Assembly (NCBI GenBank): GCA_030015575.1
Contig: CM057339.1
Span: 696,086,761-696,150,760 of the forward strand
Direction of reading: 5' to 3'
Source of the DNA: Agapanthus africanus
Taxonomy: Eukaryota; Streptophyta; Magnoliopsida; Asparagales; Amaryllidaceae
Length of the DNA stretch: 64,000 nucleotides
The notes under the pieces were generated by a model. The model did no database searches. It was not told the origin of the DNA and saw nothing but the letters and a program-made list of their open reading frames with translations. Position numbers and translations under genes: made by a program. Below are positions 10,137 through 22,915 of the stretch, piece by piece; position 1 is the first letter of the stretch, and each line of letters begins with the position of its first letter.

Positions 10137-12330
10137 TGTAAGTCCATGCTACCTCTTCCGGTACTTTCGGGCATGCGGAATTTGATAAAAAAACGATTTT
10201 GTTAGAGGTGGTAACATGGACTTAAAACCCGGATCTTTGTTAAACATCTAACTAACAACCTAACTACGAGTTGCTAACTACTCGGTTAGGGGGTTATACC
10301 TTTCTTTTTCTCGAACTCCTTCATCTTCAAGCCTCGATGGATGTCCGGATCGCCTTCACTCCGTCGTCTCCTTCGGCCGAAGATAGATCCATCTCGAAAG
10401 CTTCAACCTTTGGCTCCTTCTTCGAACTTTGAAGAAACTAGTTCACTCGGTTTGCAAAACCTTGTGAACTAGAGTGAGTAGAGAAGAGTTTGTATGGGAT
10501 TCTATCTATGGTTCTTGATTCTCAACTCATGAGACAAGTGAACCATAGAGTCAAGAGAGGGAGAGCAAGAGGAGGAAGATGAGAGCTCAAGAACAAGAGA
10601 GAGAATGAGCATGGAAGAATGAGAGAAGACTTTTCTCATTTGGCTCTCATAATCCAAAACAATTATAACACATCATATCAATCAAGTATTATGTGATGGT
10701 TTAAGCAACCATAGCCATATCATTTCATGCACTCATTTTGCACAAAAGAGCAAGCAAGCAAAAGTCTTTGCCATGAAATGATAGCTATAGTTATCATGAT
10801 GGTCAACTAGTCCAGCCTAGTCAACCGGTCAACAAAGTCAACAAAAGTCAACAAGTCAACAAAGTCAACAACTCTACAACCATGTCACCATAATACCTAA
10901 TTAATATAATTGTTAATCACATATCATATTCTCATTAGGGTTGAGCAAAAAGTCAATAGTCAACTGTCAACAACCCTAATGAGAATCCTCCGCCTCTGTC
11001 TCTCCATCAACTGTGCATACACACCCGCATCCGCGTTCCGAGGAACACGAATACAAACTGGATAAATCCAATCCCAATACATACACTAGGATCTGGCTTA
11101 AACCAAAGCCCGCTAGTGTGTACTGTCCGGACACCGTACGTGCACAAGTGCACGGATGTGACCGAACCCATGCGACCCATGTCTACTAGGATCCGAGGAA
11201 CCATGCGACCTGCCGCAAAACCATGCGACCTGCCGCAAAACCATGCGACCTCTACTCTTTTGCCTCAAGGCGAATAGCTTTCTGTGTGGGACTCTAAAGA
11301 CTCGACACTACGCTGGCAGTGGGTTTAACCACAGACCGCAAGCGGCACTAGCTGTGCGTAACGGTCCCCAGGTAGAAGCCGACAAGAAGACTGACGAGGT
11401 GAAACCCATCTGAACTCCTACTGAGCCTGAATGTGACAATCTTCGTACAGTCCGGTCTGTTCGTCTGATACATCGCATGGCGGGCCTAGGGGGGCGGTAA
11501 ACGTCAGTCCCCTAATACCGATACAAGTCGTGTCGGAGTGAAGCCCAAAACACCCTGAGATAACACTGGAAGCCTACCAGTAGATCTCGATTGCCCTGGC
11601 CAGGGACTACTCGTGTAATGGCTCTCCTAGACACAGCGCGATGTCAACCCCCAATACCGGGAGAGACGAATCCTGTCTAACCGTCACTGCCTCCAAGTGC
11701 TTCGGGACTGCACCCAACTACCACCTGTTTGCACGACTCCTTTGAGCCGTGGTAGGGTAGTAATCAAAGTACAGTAGGAACACACTCGAGGCGAAGTGAC
11801 AGTGTTAAGTCAGCGGACTAAGCTGTACTCATGTCACCTGGGAACTGATAACTGACGATAGGTATAATACCAACCGGTCAGTTCCCGACGAGTCCTGTCC
11901 AGTGTACTCGTAACATAACGAGCACCCGTATACTATCTCCAGTACGACGTACTGATGGCTGTAGGACAGACCATCTCCCACACTGGGATGAGAAGCGCAT
12001 ACGCTAGTCTACTCCGGAGTATCGATGCCCTGTCTCGATAGTCCTGCGACTAGGGACCTGTATAAGGATGTGCTTATAGATTACCCAGCCCCCACTAGTG
12101 TGACTGCCATCACAACGCTGGTAATCAAGCAAAGATCCTAAGGGCTCCACTAATGTGTATAGGTGATATACTAAAATAAACACATGTACACATTGAAGTA
12201 GAAACAAACCAAGTAGCATACAACTATATTGAGCAAGATTGTTTATACAAGGTGAATATCCCAAGCTTCCATTAAGTAATATACAAACTAGTATGATATA
12301 GTAATGGCCTCTAGGGCATATACACTAACA
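10137..12330 (-). repeat. 5' LTR of copia A
   Basis: A 2194-bp LTR with TGTAAGTCC...CTAACA ends. It is an inverted, moderately diverged copy of the LTR of copia B (13614-15750). It carries two to three copies of a 20-bp unit around CATGCGACCTGCCGCAAAAC (11209-11259) plus a nearby partial copy, where B has two copies. No gene; short frames in it are fortuitous. Confidence 0.9.
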
Positions 12331-13599
12331 CCACAATTATGAGATTTGGCAGATGGACGTAAAGACCGCTTTTCTAAATGGAAATTTAGAGGAGTGTGTC
12401 TATATGGACCAGCCAGAGGGTTACATTCAGAGTGGGAGCAGCGGAAAGGTGTGCAAGTTGCTTAAGTCCATTTTCGGACTAAAGCAGGCATCGCGGAGTT
12501 GGAACATCTGTTTTGATAAGACGGTCAAAGAATTTGGCTTTATCAAAAATCCAGATGAACCATGCATCCATAGTAGATTTGTTGCGAGAACTGTAGTATT
12601 CCTCGTTTTATACGTGGATGACATTCTCTTAATAGGAAATGACATTCCTATGCTACAATCTGTCAAGGTGTTCTTGTCACACAGGGTCTCCCTGAAAGAC
12701 CTGGGTGATGCCTCATACATCCTGGGGATCCGGATCCATCGTGATAGATCCAACAGGATATTAGGACTTTCACAGTCCAGGTACATCGACACCGTACTGA
12801 AAAGATTCAGTATGGAAGATTCCAAGCGCGGTAACCTACCGGCTTGTCACAGGATCACCCTCTCTAAAGAGATGTCTCCCAAGACTGATTTGGAGAGGGA
12901 TCGCATGTCTATTATACCCTACACGCTTCTGCGGTAGGCTCTATAATGTATGCGATGTTGTGTACCAAACTGGATGTTGCTTATGCACTGAGTGTGGTAA
13001 GCCGGTATCAGTCAAACCCAGGGGAGAAACACTGGATAGCGGTAAAGAACATTCTCAAGTACCTGAGGAGGACTAAGGAGATGTTCTTGGTGTATGGAGG
13101 AAAAGACCTCCAGATCGAGGCTTTTGCTGACTCCAGCTTCCAGAGTGACAAGGATGATTCCAAGTCCATGTCGGGTTTTGTCTTTACCCTCAATGGAGGG
13201 GCGGTGTGTTGGAAGAGTTCCAAACAGGAAACCGTTGCAGACTCGACGATGGAAGCGGAATACATCGCTGCATCTGATGCCGCAAAAGAAGCTGTCTGGA
13301 TGAGGAAGTTCTTGAAAGAACTTCAGGTGGTTCCGTCCATTGTTGATCCAATACCTCTGTATTGCGACAACAACGGGGCTATAGCTTTAGCGAAGGAACC
13401 CAGGTCCCATCAGAGATCCAGACACATCTTGAGGCGGTATCACCTGATCAGGGAGATCGTGGATCGCCAGGAGATCGAGGTTCGGAGGGTTGCTTCAGAA
13501 GATAACACTGCAGATCCATTCACCAAGGCCTTTCCCCAGACTCAGTTTGAGCGGCTGATCGAGATGATTGGTCTTCGATACGCCAGTATATGGCCTTAG
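12331..13599 (+). pseudogene. pol: Copia reverse transcriptase and RNase H (3' part of pol), one frameshift
   Basis: Copies element RNA into cDNA and removes the RNA strand inside the particle. The frame is open from the junction (HNYEIWQ just before the first ATG at 12353). RT motifs in order: MDVKTAFLNG, GLKQASRSWN, the catalytic YVDD (LYVDDILLIG), and SYILGIRI with LGLSQSRYIDTVLKRFSM, a pattern typical of the Tork/Angela group. A small insertion near 12922 shifts the frame: the first part stops at 12937 and the second continues from about 12940 to 13599. The second part is RNase H with FADSSF, MEAEYIA and YCDNNGAI supplying the acidic residues, ending in the usual ADPFTKAF region. The 5' half of pol (protease, integrase, RT fingers) is absent. 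Apart from the frameshift this is the best preserved pol sequence of the copia elements here. Confidence 0.9.
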
Positions 13600-13601
13600 T
13601 G

Positions 13602-13613
13602 CAAGTGGGAGAT
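13602..13613 (+). promoter_or_regulatory. Polypurine tract of copia B
   Basis: CAAGTGGGAGAT directly precedes the LTR. The same tract occurs before the 3' LTRs of C and F2-2 and, inverted, F2-1. It primes second-strand DNA synthesis. Confidence 0.85.
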
Positions 13614-15750
13614 TGTTAGTGTATATACCCTAGAGGCCATTACTGTATCATACTAGTTTGTATATTACTTAATGGAAACTTGGGATATTCACCTTGTATA
13701 AAAAATCTTGCTCAATATAGTAGTATGCTACTTGGTTTCTTTCTACTTCAATGTGTACATGTGTTTATTTTAGTATATCACCTATACACATTAGTGGAGC
13801 CCTTAGGATCTTTGCTTGATTACTAGCGTTGTGATGGCAGTCACACTAGTGGGGGCTGGATAATCTATAAGCACATCCTTATGCAGGTCCCTAGTCGCAG
13901 GACTATCGAGACAGGCCATCGATACTCCGGAGTAGACTAGCGCATGCGCTTCTCATCCCAGAGTGGGAGATGGTCTGTCCCACAGCCATCAGTACGTCGT
14001 ACTGGAGATAGTATGCGGGTGCTCATTGGGTTACGAGTACACTGGACAGGACTCGTCGGGAACTGACCGGTTGGTATTATACCTATCGTCAGTTATCAGT
14101 TCCCAGGTGACATGAGTACAGCTTAGTCCGCTGACTTGACACTGTCACTTCGCCTCGAGTGTGTTCCCACTGTACTTTGATTACTACCCTACCACGGCTC
14201 AAAGGAGTCATGCAAACAGGTGGTAGTTGGGTGCAGTCCCGAAGCACTTGGAGGCAGTGACGGTTAGACATGATTCGTGTCTCCCGGTATTGGGGTTTGA
14301 CATCACGCTGTATCTAGGAGAGCCATTACACAAGTAGTCCCTGGCCAGGGCAATCGAGATATACTGGTAGGCTTCCAGTGTTATCTCAGTGTGTTTTGGG
14401 CTTCACTCCGACACGACTTGTACCGCTATTAGGGGACTGACGTTTACCGCCCCCTAGGCCCGCCATGCGATGTATCAGACGGACAGACCAGACTGTACGG
14501 AAACTGTCTCATTCAGGCTCAGTAGGAGTTCAGATGGGTTTCACCTCGTCGGTCTTCTTGTCGGCATCTACTTGGGGACCGTTACGCACAGCTAGTGCCG
14601 CTTGCGGTCTGTGGTTAAACCCACTGCCAGCGTAGTCTCGAGTCTTTAGAGTCCCACACAGAAAGCTATTCGCCTTTAGGAAAAAGAATAGAGGTCGCAT
14701 GGTTTTGCGACAGGTCGCATGGTTTTGCGACAGGGTTCGGTCACTTCCGTGCACTTGTGCACGTACAGTGTCCGGACAGTTAACACTAGCGGGCTTTGGT
14801 TTAAGCCAGATCCTAGTGTACGTTTTGGGATTGGTTTTATCCAGTATGTATTCGTGTTCCTCGGAACGCGGATGCGGGTGTGTATGCACAGTTGACGGAG
14901 AGACAGAGGCAGAGGATTCTCATTAGGGTTGTTGACTGTTGACTGTTGACTATTGACTTCTTGCTCAACCCTAATGAGAATATGATTAACAATAATATTA
15001 ATTAAGTATTATGGTGACATGGTTGTTGAGGGGTTGACTTTGTTGACTTGTTGACTTTGTTGACCGGTTGACTAGGTTTGACTAGTTGACCATCATGATG
15101 ACAATGGCTATCATTTCATGGCAAAGACTTTTGCTTGCTTGTTCTCTTGTGCAAAATGAGTGCATGAAATGATATGGCTATTGTAGCTTAAACCATCACT
15201 AATACTTGATTGCTATTATTGGTTATGATGGTTTTGGATTATGAGAGCCAAGAGAGAAAAAGTCTTGCTCATTCTTTCATTTCCTTTCTCTCTCTTGTCT
15301 TCTTGAGCTCTCATCTTCTTCCTCTTGCTCTCCCTCTCTTTAGTCTATGGTTCACTTGTCTCATGTGTTGAGAAGCAAGAACCATAGAGTATAATCCCAA
15401 CACACTCTTCTCTACTCACTCTAGTTCACAAGGTTTAGCAAACCGAGTGAACTAGTTTCTTCAAAGCTCGAAGAAGATGCTAAAGGTAGAAGCTTTCGGG
15501 TGGATCGATCTTCGGCGCAAGGAGACGACGGAGTGAAGCCAATCCGTACACCATCGAGAGTCAAAGACGAAGGAGTTTAAGAAAGAAAGGTATAACCCCC
15601 TAACCGAGTAGTTAACAACTCCTAGTTAGGTTGTTAGGTAGATAGTTTAACAAAGATCCGGTTTTGAGTCCATGTTACCGCCTCTAGAAAATCGTTTTTC
15701 ACCAAATTCCGCATGCCCGAAAGTACCGGGAGAGGTAGCATGGACTTACA
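13614..15750 (+). repeat. 3' LTR of copia B
   Basis: A 2137-bp LTR from TGTTAGTGTATA to ATGGACTTACA. It contains two tandem copies of a 20-bp unit GGTCGCATGGTTTTGCGACA (about 14692-14731), followed by the small hairpin GTGCACTTGTGCAC. The sequence is related to the LTRs of A, C and E (family 1). No gene inside. Confidence 0.9.
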
Positions 15751-17699
15751 AGATCTCTAGAATTTTGAGGTATAATCTTCACCCAATAAATACTTATGGT
15801 TAAATTCCTTGAATGAAATTGTTTTAGTGTTAAATTTGAGTGCTAATTTCAATTCTAGGTTTTTAAAGAGGATTGTTTGAGTTGAACTAGGGTTTTAGAA
15901 CGCCATTACTAGGTTAATTAAATTTATTTGCTATCTAGTTCTTATACTAACCTAATATATGAGGTTACTTGCTTAAGTGGGCATCAAATTATGCTAATTT
16001 AGTCTATTTGAAATGTAAAATTTGATTGGAATTGCTAGTTTATGAGTATCAAGAGAAGGGTTGATTTTGGAAAATAGGTTTTGAAGTATTGTAAATGGTT
16101 AAATTTAGTATTGTGGCCATCTAGTGGTTTGAGTTGGATGTTTGTGCTAGATTGTCGACACTTTATCGCAAATCTACGATGTTTGCACCAAATTTGGAAT
16201 TTTTGTGCTTACTAGGTTTTTGATACAATTAGGAGGTGAATTAATTTGGTTATATTGAGTATATTATTAACATCTACTACGGTAATTAGGGTGTGTGAAT
16301 GCGAATTGATTTAATCGGGTCTTAGTTTTGGCGGTTGTTCCGAACGACGATTCTAGTAAGGGTTGTAGTGATTTTCGTGTGTGTTCCGCGCACCAAGTGC
16401 ACAATGTGCCTAACTCGTAGACGTTAACCCTTTCCTTTTGTGACTTGGCATCGTTTCAGGATATGTAATTTTATGTTTTGTGTTGTGCAAATTCCAAGAT
16501 CGGTCGCGGAGACTTCGGACACGGCACGAAAAGGGAAAGCGATGATTGGACCAAGCTAGCTGGGGATTTCCGGTGAGTAGATGTATACATCTACGGGGAA
16601 AATCGTTTGGATGGAGCGAAGCGCCCGAGGTTTAGAATTTCTAGTAATACTAGCTTGTTGCATGTAGTTCCTAGTTACCTATTTTACTGCATTGCATGAC
16701 CTTTATATCCATATATGTGCTAATTCATCGTATAGAAACCATTAAAATGAGATATGCGACACAAGAAATATTCGGCTTGCTTAGTTCATTATATATAATT
16801 GTGCAACATCGTCTCATAGGACACTTGCACCATTACCGCGGTTTTATGTAGCACGAGCACTATTCATGCGGGCACACACGCCTTGGTAATTTCTATGCCA
16901 CAAACACTAGTTAACTTGTTTAAACCAGAATTTAGAGTAATTTCACCATATAGGACGTATAAGCCAGTACTAATATATTAAATTCCTCCAGATGAACATG
17001 TAGAATTGCTAGTCATATGCATGTACCTCATTACATCATTCGAGCATGCATAGCATTTTAGTCATATATTGCAGTTCGCATTGTTGATACCATAGACATT
17101 CATCATCATTGACATATGTACTTATGGTACCTTCTTTCTTGAGGATTTCAGCATTTGAGATTTATGAGATTTTGGAGAAACCGCAAGGATTTAATAAAAC
17201 TGATATCATTTTAAATATTGCAAGTTGCGGTTTTCTCGTGATATGATACTTGTGTCGTCCACCATGAGTTTCCTGTTAGCTTTCGAGACCCGTTTCGAGG
17301 ATTAGGATGAACCGTCTCGGGTACATGGTGGGCCCGGTAAGGTATCCCGGGGAAAGAAGTTCGAGTTGTAGACGATGAGTCTGGCAGGGGCAGACTACCT
17401 ACCGGTGATTGTTGGCACGGCGGATATCCAGAGGATACCGACCGTGGTCGTGAGATATTGATATATTGATACTTGAGTTGGGCCAGTCCGGATTGCCGGA
17501 GCTCGAGACTTTTTGAGATACCTATACTTTAGGACACTGAGATATTCATTTGATGTATCGATGCTTGACACGGATTTCCGTTGATTTAATTGATATTACT
17601 TCAGATATTTCAAAAAGAGTTTTCTAAGATGAAAATAATGATTTCTTCATATCAGCATATTCAGATCACGTGTTAAATTGCATTCATGTCGCACACATG
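15751..17699 (+). repeat. Gypsy LTR-2, piece 1 of 3
   Basis: Part of a plus-strand gypsy LTR homologous to the reverse complement of 4037-7361; the block 17270-17520, with GGTGGGCCCGGTAAGGTA and the following CG-rich stretch, matches 5100-5350. Its first several hundred bases are cut off by copia B, and F2-1 interrupts it at 17700. The first part (15751-16400) is AT-rich and matches the gypsy-1 LTR only loosely. The last five bases (ACATG, 17695-17699) are one copy of the F2-1 target duplication. Confidence 0.75.
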
Positions 17700-19812
17700 T
17701 GTAAGTCTACGCTAGCGCCCCGGCCGTCTACAGACGCCAAATGCGGAACAAAAACTTTTAAACTTGGCGCTATCGTATACTTTAACCCGGATCTGCCATT
17801 ATTGCTAAACTAACAAACTGTAAAGAGTGTAGGAATGTTATACCGAACGATCCGAGTCCTTCGTTCTTCAACCATCATCCCACGCTCCGTTGCGGCTGCT
17901 CCGATCTCGTCGATCTCCGATGTCCTCGTCGAAGTGGCACCACATGATCGGTTCTTTAAACGGGCTCCCGCCTCTGACTCGAGACAACTCGATCGTCAAG
18001 TTTGCTAAAAGAGACGACCAAGATTGATGTAGAGAATGAGTAGATGACTTTGTCTCACTTCGTCCAAATCCGTGGACGATCGGTTAATGAAGTTGCCGTG
18101 GAAATCGGGTGATGGAATGAAATGAACTGTAAAATTCCATACACCCCGAATACTATCATAATCTTTTCTCTCTTGAATCAAGTGTCCAAATGAGAGAGGG
18201 GAGGGGCCTTTCTTATATAGAGAAGGAGGAGGGTGACCGTAGGAGAGAGGGGGTGACCTTAAGCATAAAGTTTATGTGAACACAAAGAAAATATCTTGCT
18301 TAAATATCTTAAGCAAAACAAGAAAGTAATGAAATCAAAGCATGAGTCACAAAGCTTAGTCACAAATTCTAGAACCTTCTAGAACCTTCTAGAAGCACGA
18401 CTCACTCTCATCCATGAAAAGATAAATCCGCCTTTAACCAAATGTTAAAAGACGGCTGATAGAAAACTGGAAACTGGCAACTTCCAAAAGTGATCCTGAA
18501 ACGAATTTCAGGACAACCCCGAAACTGTATAAATATACCCGCATTTGTATTACGACCGAATACAAATGCAACTGAGACAAAGATATTATACCTACTCAAT
18601 ATAATACTCGGATCCGGCTTAAACCAAAGCCGACCAGTATCATCTGTCCGAAAATCGACACGTGCGTAAACGCACGTGCATTTTCCGAACCCTGCCATAA
18701 AACCATACGGCCTCTACAACGTTTCGCCCGAACTTGGGAAACAGTCTGTGGGGGACTCTAATGACTCGTCAGCACCCTGGCAGTGGGTTTAACCACAAAC
18801 CGTCAGCGGCACTAGCTATGCGTAACGGCTGCCCATGGACTGACCTCAAGGGTGGCCGAGGAGCGAACTCAAGGGAGACCGATGAGCGAACTCCTCCGAA
18901 AACCCTACTGAGCCTAACAGTGACAATGTATATACAGTCCGGTCCGTTCGTCTATGAGTATCGCATATCCGTCTAGGGGGCTAGCAACGTCAGACCCCCA
19001 ATAGCAGTATAAGTCGCGTCGGAGTGAAGCCCAATAACGCACTGAGATACTACTGGAATACCTACCAGTAAATCTCCTGCCTCGGCCGAGGGCTTTGCAT
19101 AATGGCTCTCCTAGACACAGCACGATCTCGCCCCCAATACCGGGAGAGACGAATCCCCTGCCGATCCGCTCACGTGCCTCCATATGGCTCGGGACTGTAC
19201 CCAAAAGCTACCTGTTTGCACGACTCCTTTGAGCCGTGGTAGGGTAGAAATCAAAGCACAGTGGGAACTCACACGAGACAAATGACGACCTCAGGTCGAT
19301 GAACTAACCTGTACACATGTCACCAGGGAACTGCTATCTGACGATAGGTATAGTACTAACTAGCAGATTCCCGGCGAGTCCTGTCCGGTGTACTCATAAC
19401 CCAATGAGCACCTGTATACATCTTAGGTGATCCAACTACACCAGTGGCTTGTGAGACCGGCCACCGCCCCTCGTCGGGGTCTCGACTGTACACACTAGTC
19501 TACTCCGGAGTATCGATGCCCTGTCTCGAAACTCCTACAACTAGGGACCACAATTAAGGATATGCATATAAACTACCCAACTCTCACGTATATGATCGCC
19601 ATCATACAGTTGGTAGTAAAGCAAGATCCTAAGGGCTCTATCAAAGTGTAACATGCAATCAGTCACCTGAACATGTACACGACTGATAAAGGCAAGCCAG
19701 ATAGCATACTATCATTTCGAGTAAGACTGTCCTACCGGGATAGGTCCTCCGCAATCATTGCAATCACGTACCTGCGATCCAATAATTGACTATGAGGGCA
19801 CTATCTCCAACA
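17700..19812 (-). repeat. 3' LTR of F2-1
   Basis: 2113 bp, TGTAAGTCTACG...TCTCCAACA. It holds a strong hairpin around CACGTGCGTAAACGCACGTG (about 18658-18677) and, on the minus strand, a TATA box (18212-18220). Identical to 25190-27302 except for six transitions. Frames of 80-96 codons within it also occur in the other LTR and are not genes. Confidence 0.95.
18212..18220 (-). promoter_or_regulatory. Candidate TATA box in 3' LTR of F2-1
   Basis: On the minus strand the sequence reads CTATATAAG, about 510 bases before the LTR's 3' end. The same site in the 5' LTR (25702-25710) would drive the element's RNA; this one could drive read-out into the left flank. Confidence 0.5.
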
Positions 19813-19824
19813 ATCTCCCACTTG
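19813..19824 (-). promoter_or_regulatory. Polypurine tract of F2-1
   Basis: ATCTCCCACTTG, reverse complement of CAAGTGGGAGAT, sits directly inside the 3' LTR. Confidence 0.85.
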
Positions 19825-22110
19825 CACTCAAGGCTAATATTGCGATGTCGACTACTCACAGCCCGTGTGAAACCGAACATCCAACTCCTCTACTAATCAG
19901 TTTCACAAAGCCCGTTTGTAAAACTATTGTGTTCGAGAAATAGCCTCGGTGAGTGGATCCGCCTAGAAGTATCTTTCTGTATCTCTCTTAATCTCAAGTT
20001 CGCGGAGAAAGCCATCTCCCGAATTGAGTAGTACCTGTCTTAGAATATGTCTGGATATCTGATGGGACCTTAGTTCATAAATGAACTCCATATCCAAACT
20101 TCTTAGACTGAATCGATCACTGAACCTAATCAGTATCGGGCACCTTGCTTCCCACAGTATCCTGTTGGACCACCTGTCCACAATACTGTACCTCTTCGTC
20201 AGAGGGAAAAACTAAAACTCTGACAGTCACTCTGGCATCCACGTCACCTTTGAAGCCTGGAATGATAATCGTCTCCCGAAGGAGGCTGCCGTCATCAAAT
20301 CCGTAGAACATGTACTTATGTTCTATAACTGCTTCCTTATGTTTCTCCAGGATAGGATTAATACAAACTTATTGCATCTAGTGCAAAACCAACATTTGGT
20401 GTGGTACTTGACATCTCATGATTGACTCAATTGCCTAAGCAAGTGATCTGCCAATCATGCACATCCCTCTCCCTTTTAGTCTGTACGACACCTTTAGAGA
20501 GGGTGACCCCATCACCTGCAGGTACACCACCATGCTAGGAGTCAACTATTCCAAAAACCATTAGAATATCTGTCAAAGTACCCACATTGGGAAACTACCC
20601 AAATCCAGATCTAAAACCATAGATCTAGAAACCAAAATGTCAAATATTATATCCATATCCTGTCTGGAGAAACAACTCTGTGACGACCACAGTACAACCG
20701 ATCGTAGTATAGAAATTTTACTTCCTATTCTGTGTATGTCATCCAGATACCATGACATCACACCCTACTACCTTCTTAACTGATCCATCCCCTATTCTGA
20801 TTGAAGTCAAACTCATGACTGTCACATCAAAATTAGATGATCTATCTCCGCTATAACTGCTCAAGTCTATAAATAGACATAAGCTACTTGCCCACCACGC
20901 TTCCGTTGCTCCCACTGACTACGACAACCCTCCTACCGGGTCTCATATCCTGGAACAACAGTAGTGTCAAGTCTGGGTAGATAAGAACCTCCCTGTCACC
21001 GTCCTTGAGGCTACCGAAGTACCTCTCGGGTGTCTGAGGTTACCTACCATACCTGCGGAGTGGCTATTGGAATGTCAAACCTGATTGAATGTATAGGTCC
21101 TATTAAATTTTTTTTTTTTTCCGTAATCGTTCGTGGTTCTGGAATCACTTCCAGTTCTACCATACTCCCACTACTGTTTTCTGAAAAAGATCCATTTTTA
21201 CTAAAACTGTGGCGAGTCAAGAACAATATCACTATTGATCTTCTAAATGGTAGAATATCAACCCTCGTCATAGCCAGGGTCAACCCACAAACAGCCATTA
21301 CAGAAACGTGCCCTGAGTTATCCAGTGTCTGGTTTTAATCATAAGCTGGACAACTCCCCGTACCTTAATTTCTTTTAAGGTACGAACTATTCTATATCTA
21401 ATATAGAAACTTTGGCACTAATTTAATTTGGAACCATATTCAAATCCATGCATCTGTCTCCAGTGCATATCAACTTAATGGAAAGAGGCTAATCAGCATT
21501 ACTCAACTTAGGAAACCATCCAATTATGAGTAACCTGAAAGAGAAAAACTCGTTTCTCAAAACCATCACTATTATCTGAATACCAATCACAAGAATCTAC
21601 ATCTTCGATTTCTTTGAAGAATCCCGATACTTGTGATACCTGGTTCTCTACTTTATTCTTATACCCACAACTTCTCAAAACTTAGACCTTGTATTTCTAC
21701 GAAACACTTGTCTAAATACTAGAGAAGTTATAAGTAAACAGAACATGGTACGAGGACCTACCCCTTTGTCCTGATGGACACTTGGACAACATACAATACT
21801 CTGTATAAGTCCGCTGAGTTAAACAACTCAAAACCTGTGCGTCGTAGGTAGAAAACTGTACCCTGGCGATTTCCTCAAATATCACCAATTGCAACGAATT
21901 CCGATATAATGAGGATGATCACCTAATTCCCAATATCTTACTCCCACTCATCATCTGTAAAACCATACAGATATGAGAATGAAACCTGGTAAATACATAC
22001 CCTTGGAGTAAGTGTCTAATCGGGAAAACAGTTTTTCTTTAACAATGCACTGAAACATGAAAATGTTTCGTAGGGGTATCCTGGTATTCATAGCAATGCC
22101 TCTTCCATAA
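19825..22110 (-). pseudogene. Decayed pol remnant of F2-1 (integrase to RNase H)
   Basis: Read on the minus strand, this stretch follows the order of copia pol but contains no open frame over about 75 codons. The RT active site survives only as YLDD with its neighbouring DDIHRIG (frame 20573-20761). A degraded integrase core aligns by position with copia C 41450-41640. A 13-base T run (21108-21120) is an A run on the element strand and is absent from the matching place in F2-2. The same decay pattern in F2-2, including a segment with ACCTGCAGGTGATGG, shows that the defective sequence was itself amplified. Confidence 0.7.
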
Positions 22111-22139
22111 TCCAATTCATGACTTCAACCGTATATTTT

Positions 22140-22788
22140 ATTGCCATCTCTCCAAATCCCTTTATTTGTCTTTAGTCGTTACCTTCTGTACACCATCGTT
22201 AGGCTAACTGGTTTTCTTCCTTCCTTACCGTTCGGCACCAGCCTATGGTTTGGAAGAAGACTATCCAGTAAGCATAATAGGTGTACCCTCCTAAACCAAG
22301 GAGTACTCGCATCTCGAGAGAAGGTGACGATAAAAGACAACTGAATAATACCTTATTCTTTTTAAAGGTGAAATAGGAGCGGCGATGAAGTACGCGGTTT
22401 TGGCCGTGAATGATATCAGTCGCAATTTACTTTGTCCTCTTTCTAATCCCTTTATTTTGTCTTTACATATTTCCTTCTGCACACCCTATTTAGGCTAATT
22501 GGTTTTCTTCATTCCCTACCTTTCAGCACCAGCCTATGGTTTGGAATAAGACTATCCAATAGGCGTAATAGGTGTACTCTCCTAAACCAAGGAGCTCTCG
22601 CAACCTGAGAGAAGGTGATAATAAAAGACAACTGAATAAACCAATTCTATTTCTCCTGAACCTGGATCCATCCCCGAAGAAGTCCCTTCGAGTTCGTATA
22701 TAACCATACGATGGATCTATCCAATGGAAGTGGATATCCGTAGTAATACGGGTGTTCTGAGAAATTCAAAGGGTAGAAGAAGGAGTGG
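22140..22788 (-). repeat. Internal tandem duplication in F2-1
   Basis: Two diverged copies (about 22383-22788 and 22140-22382 in element order) of a segment of about 400 bp, the second with an internal deletion. F2-2 has the same duplication at 53804-54600. It occupies the place where gag would be. Each copy holds words such as CACCTATTACG and GGCTGGTGC; no protein similarity is recognised. Confidence 0.65.
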
Positions 22789-22886
22789 CAATGACTTATG
22801 CAACTCAGACAATCCAAAAGCCAGTATTTTAAGAAGGTTCGGTCAACCTGGTCACTGAGTCATAGTCTAGGGTCGGTCAAAGGTCA

Positions 22887-22915
22887 CTGCCAAAGAGAGA
22901 GAGAGAAAAGAAACA
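22887..22915 (-). promoter_or_regulatory. Candidate 3' splice site (F2-1)
   Basis: On the element strand, TTTCTTTTCTCTCTCTC then TTTGGCAG. It matches the position of the tract before gag in A and E, although gag itself is missing here. Confidence 0.35.

Larger units (their letters stand above)
7362..12330 (-). mobile_element. copia A: partial Ty1/copia element (gag, leader, 5' LTR)
   Basis: A minus-strand copia element read from its 5' LTR (12330 to 10137) through primer site, a leader of about 2.1 kb, and gag, where gypsy-1 interrupts it at 7361/7362. The rest (protease to RNase H, 3' LTR) must lie left of the window. Its outer LTR edge directly abuts the RT-coding sequence of copia B, so A most simply inserted into B; 12331-12335 (CCACA) is the expected target duplication on this side. 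Closest relative in the window is copia E (same gag, same leader loops). Confidence 0.85.
12331..15750 (+). mobile_element. copia B: 3' part of a Ty1/copia element
   Basis: Plus-strand fragment that starts within RT at the edge of copia A's LTR and runs through RNase H, polypurine tract and 3' LTR. The 5' half is missing from the window: it is displaced to the left by the insertion of A, or lost. Its right edge (15750) abuts gypsy LTR-2. Confidence 0.85.

Noticed and set aside
18408-18698. 96-codon frames at 18408-18698 and 18914-19204 repeated exactly at 25898 and 26404
   Set aside because: The repeat is explained by the two LTRs of F2-1; the related LTRs of the group do not keep the frames and no domain is seen.
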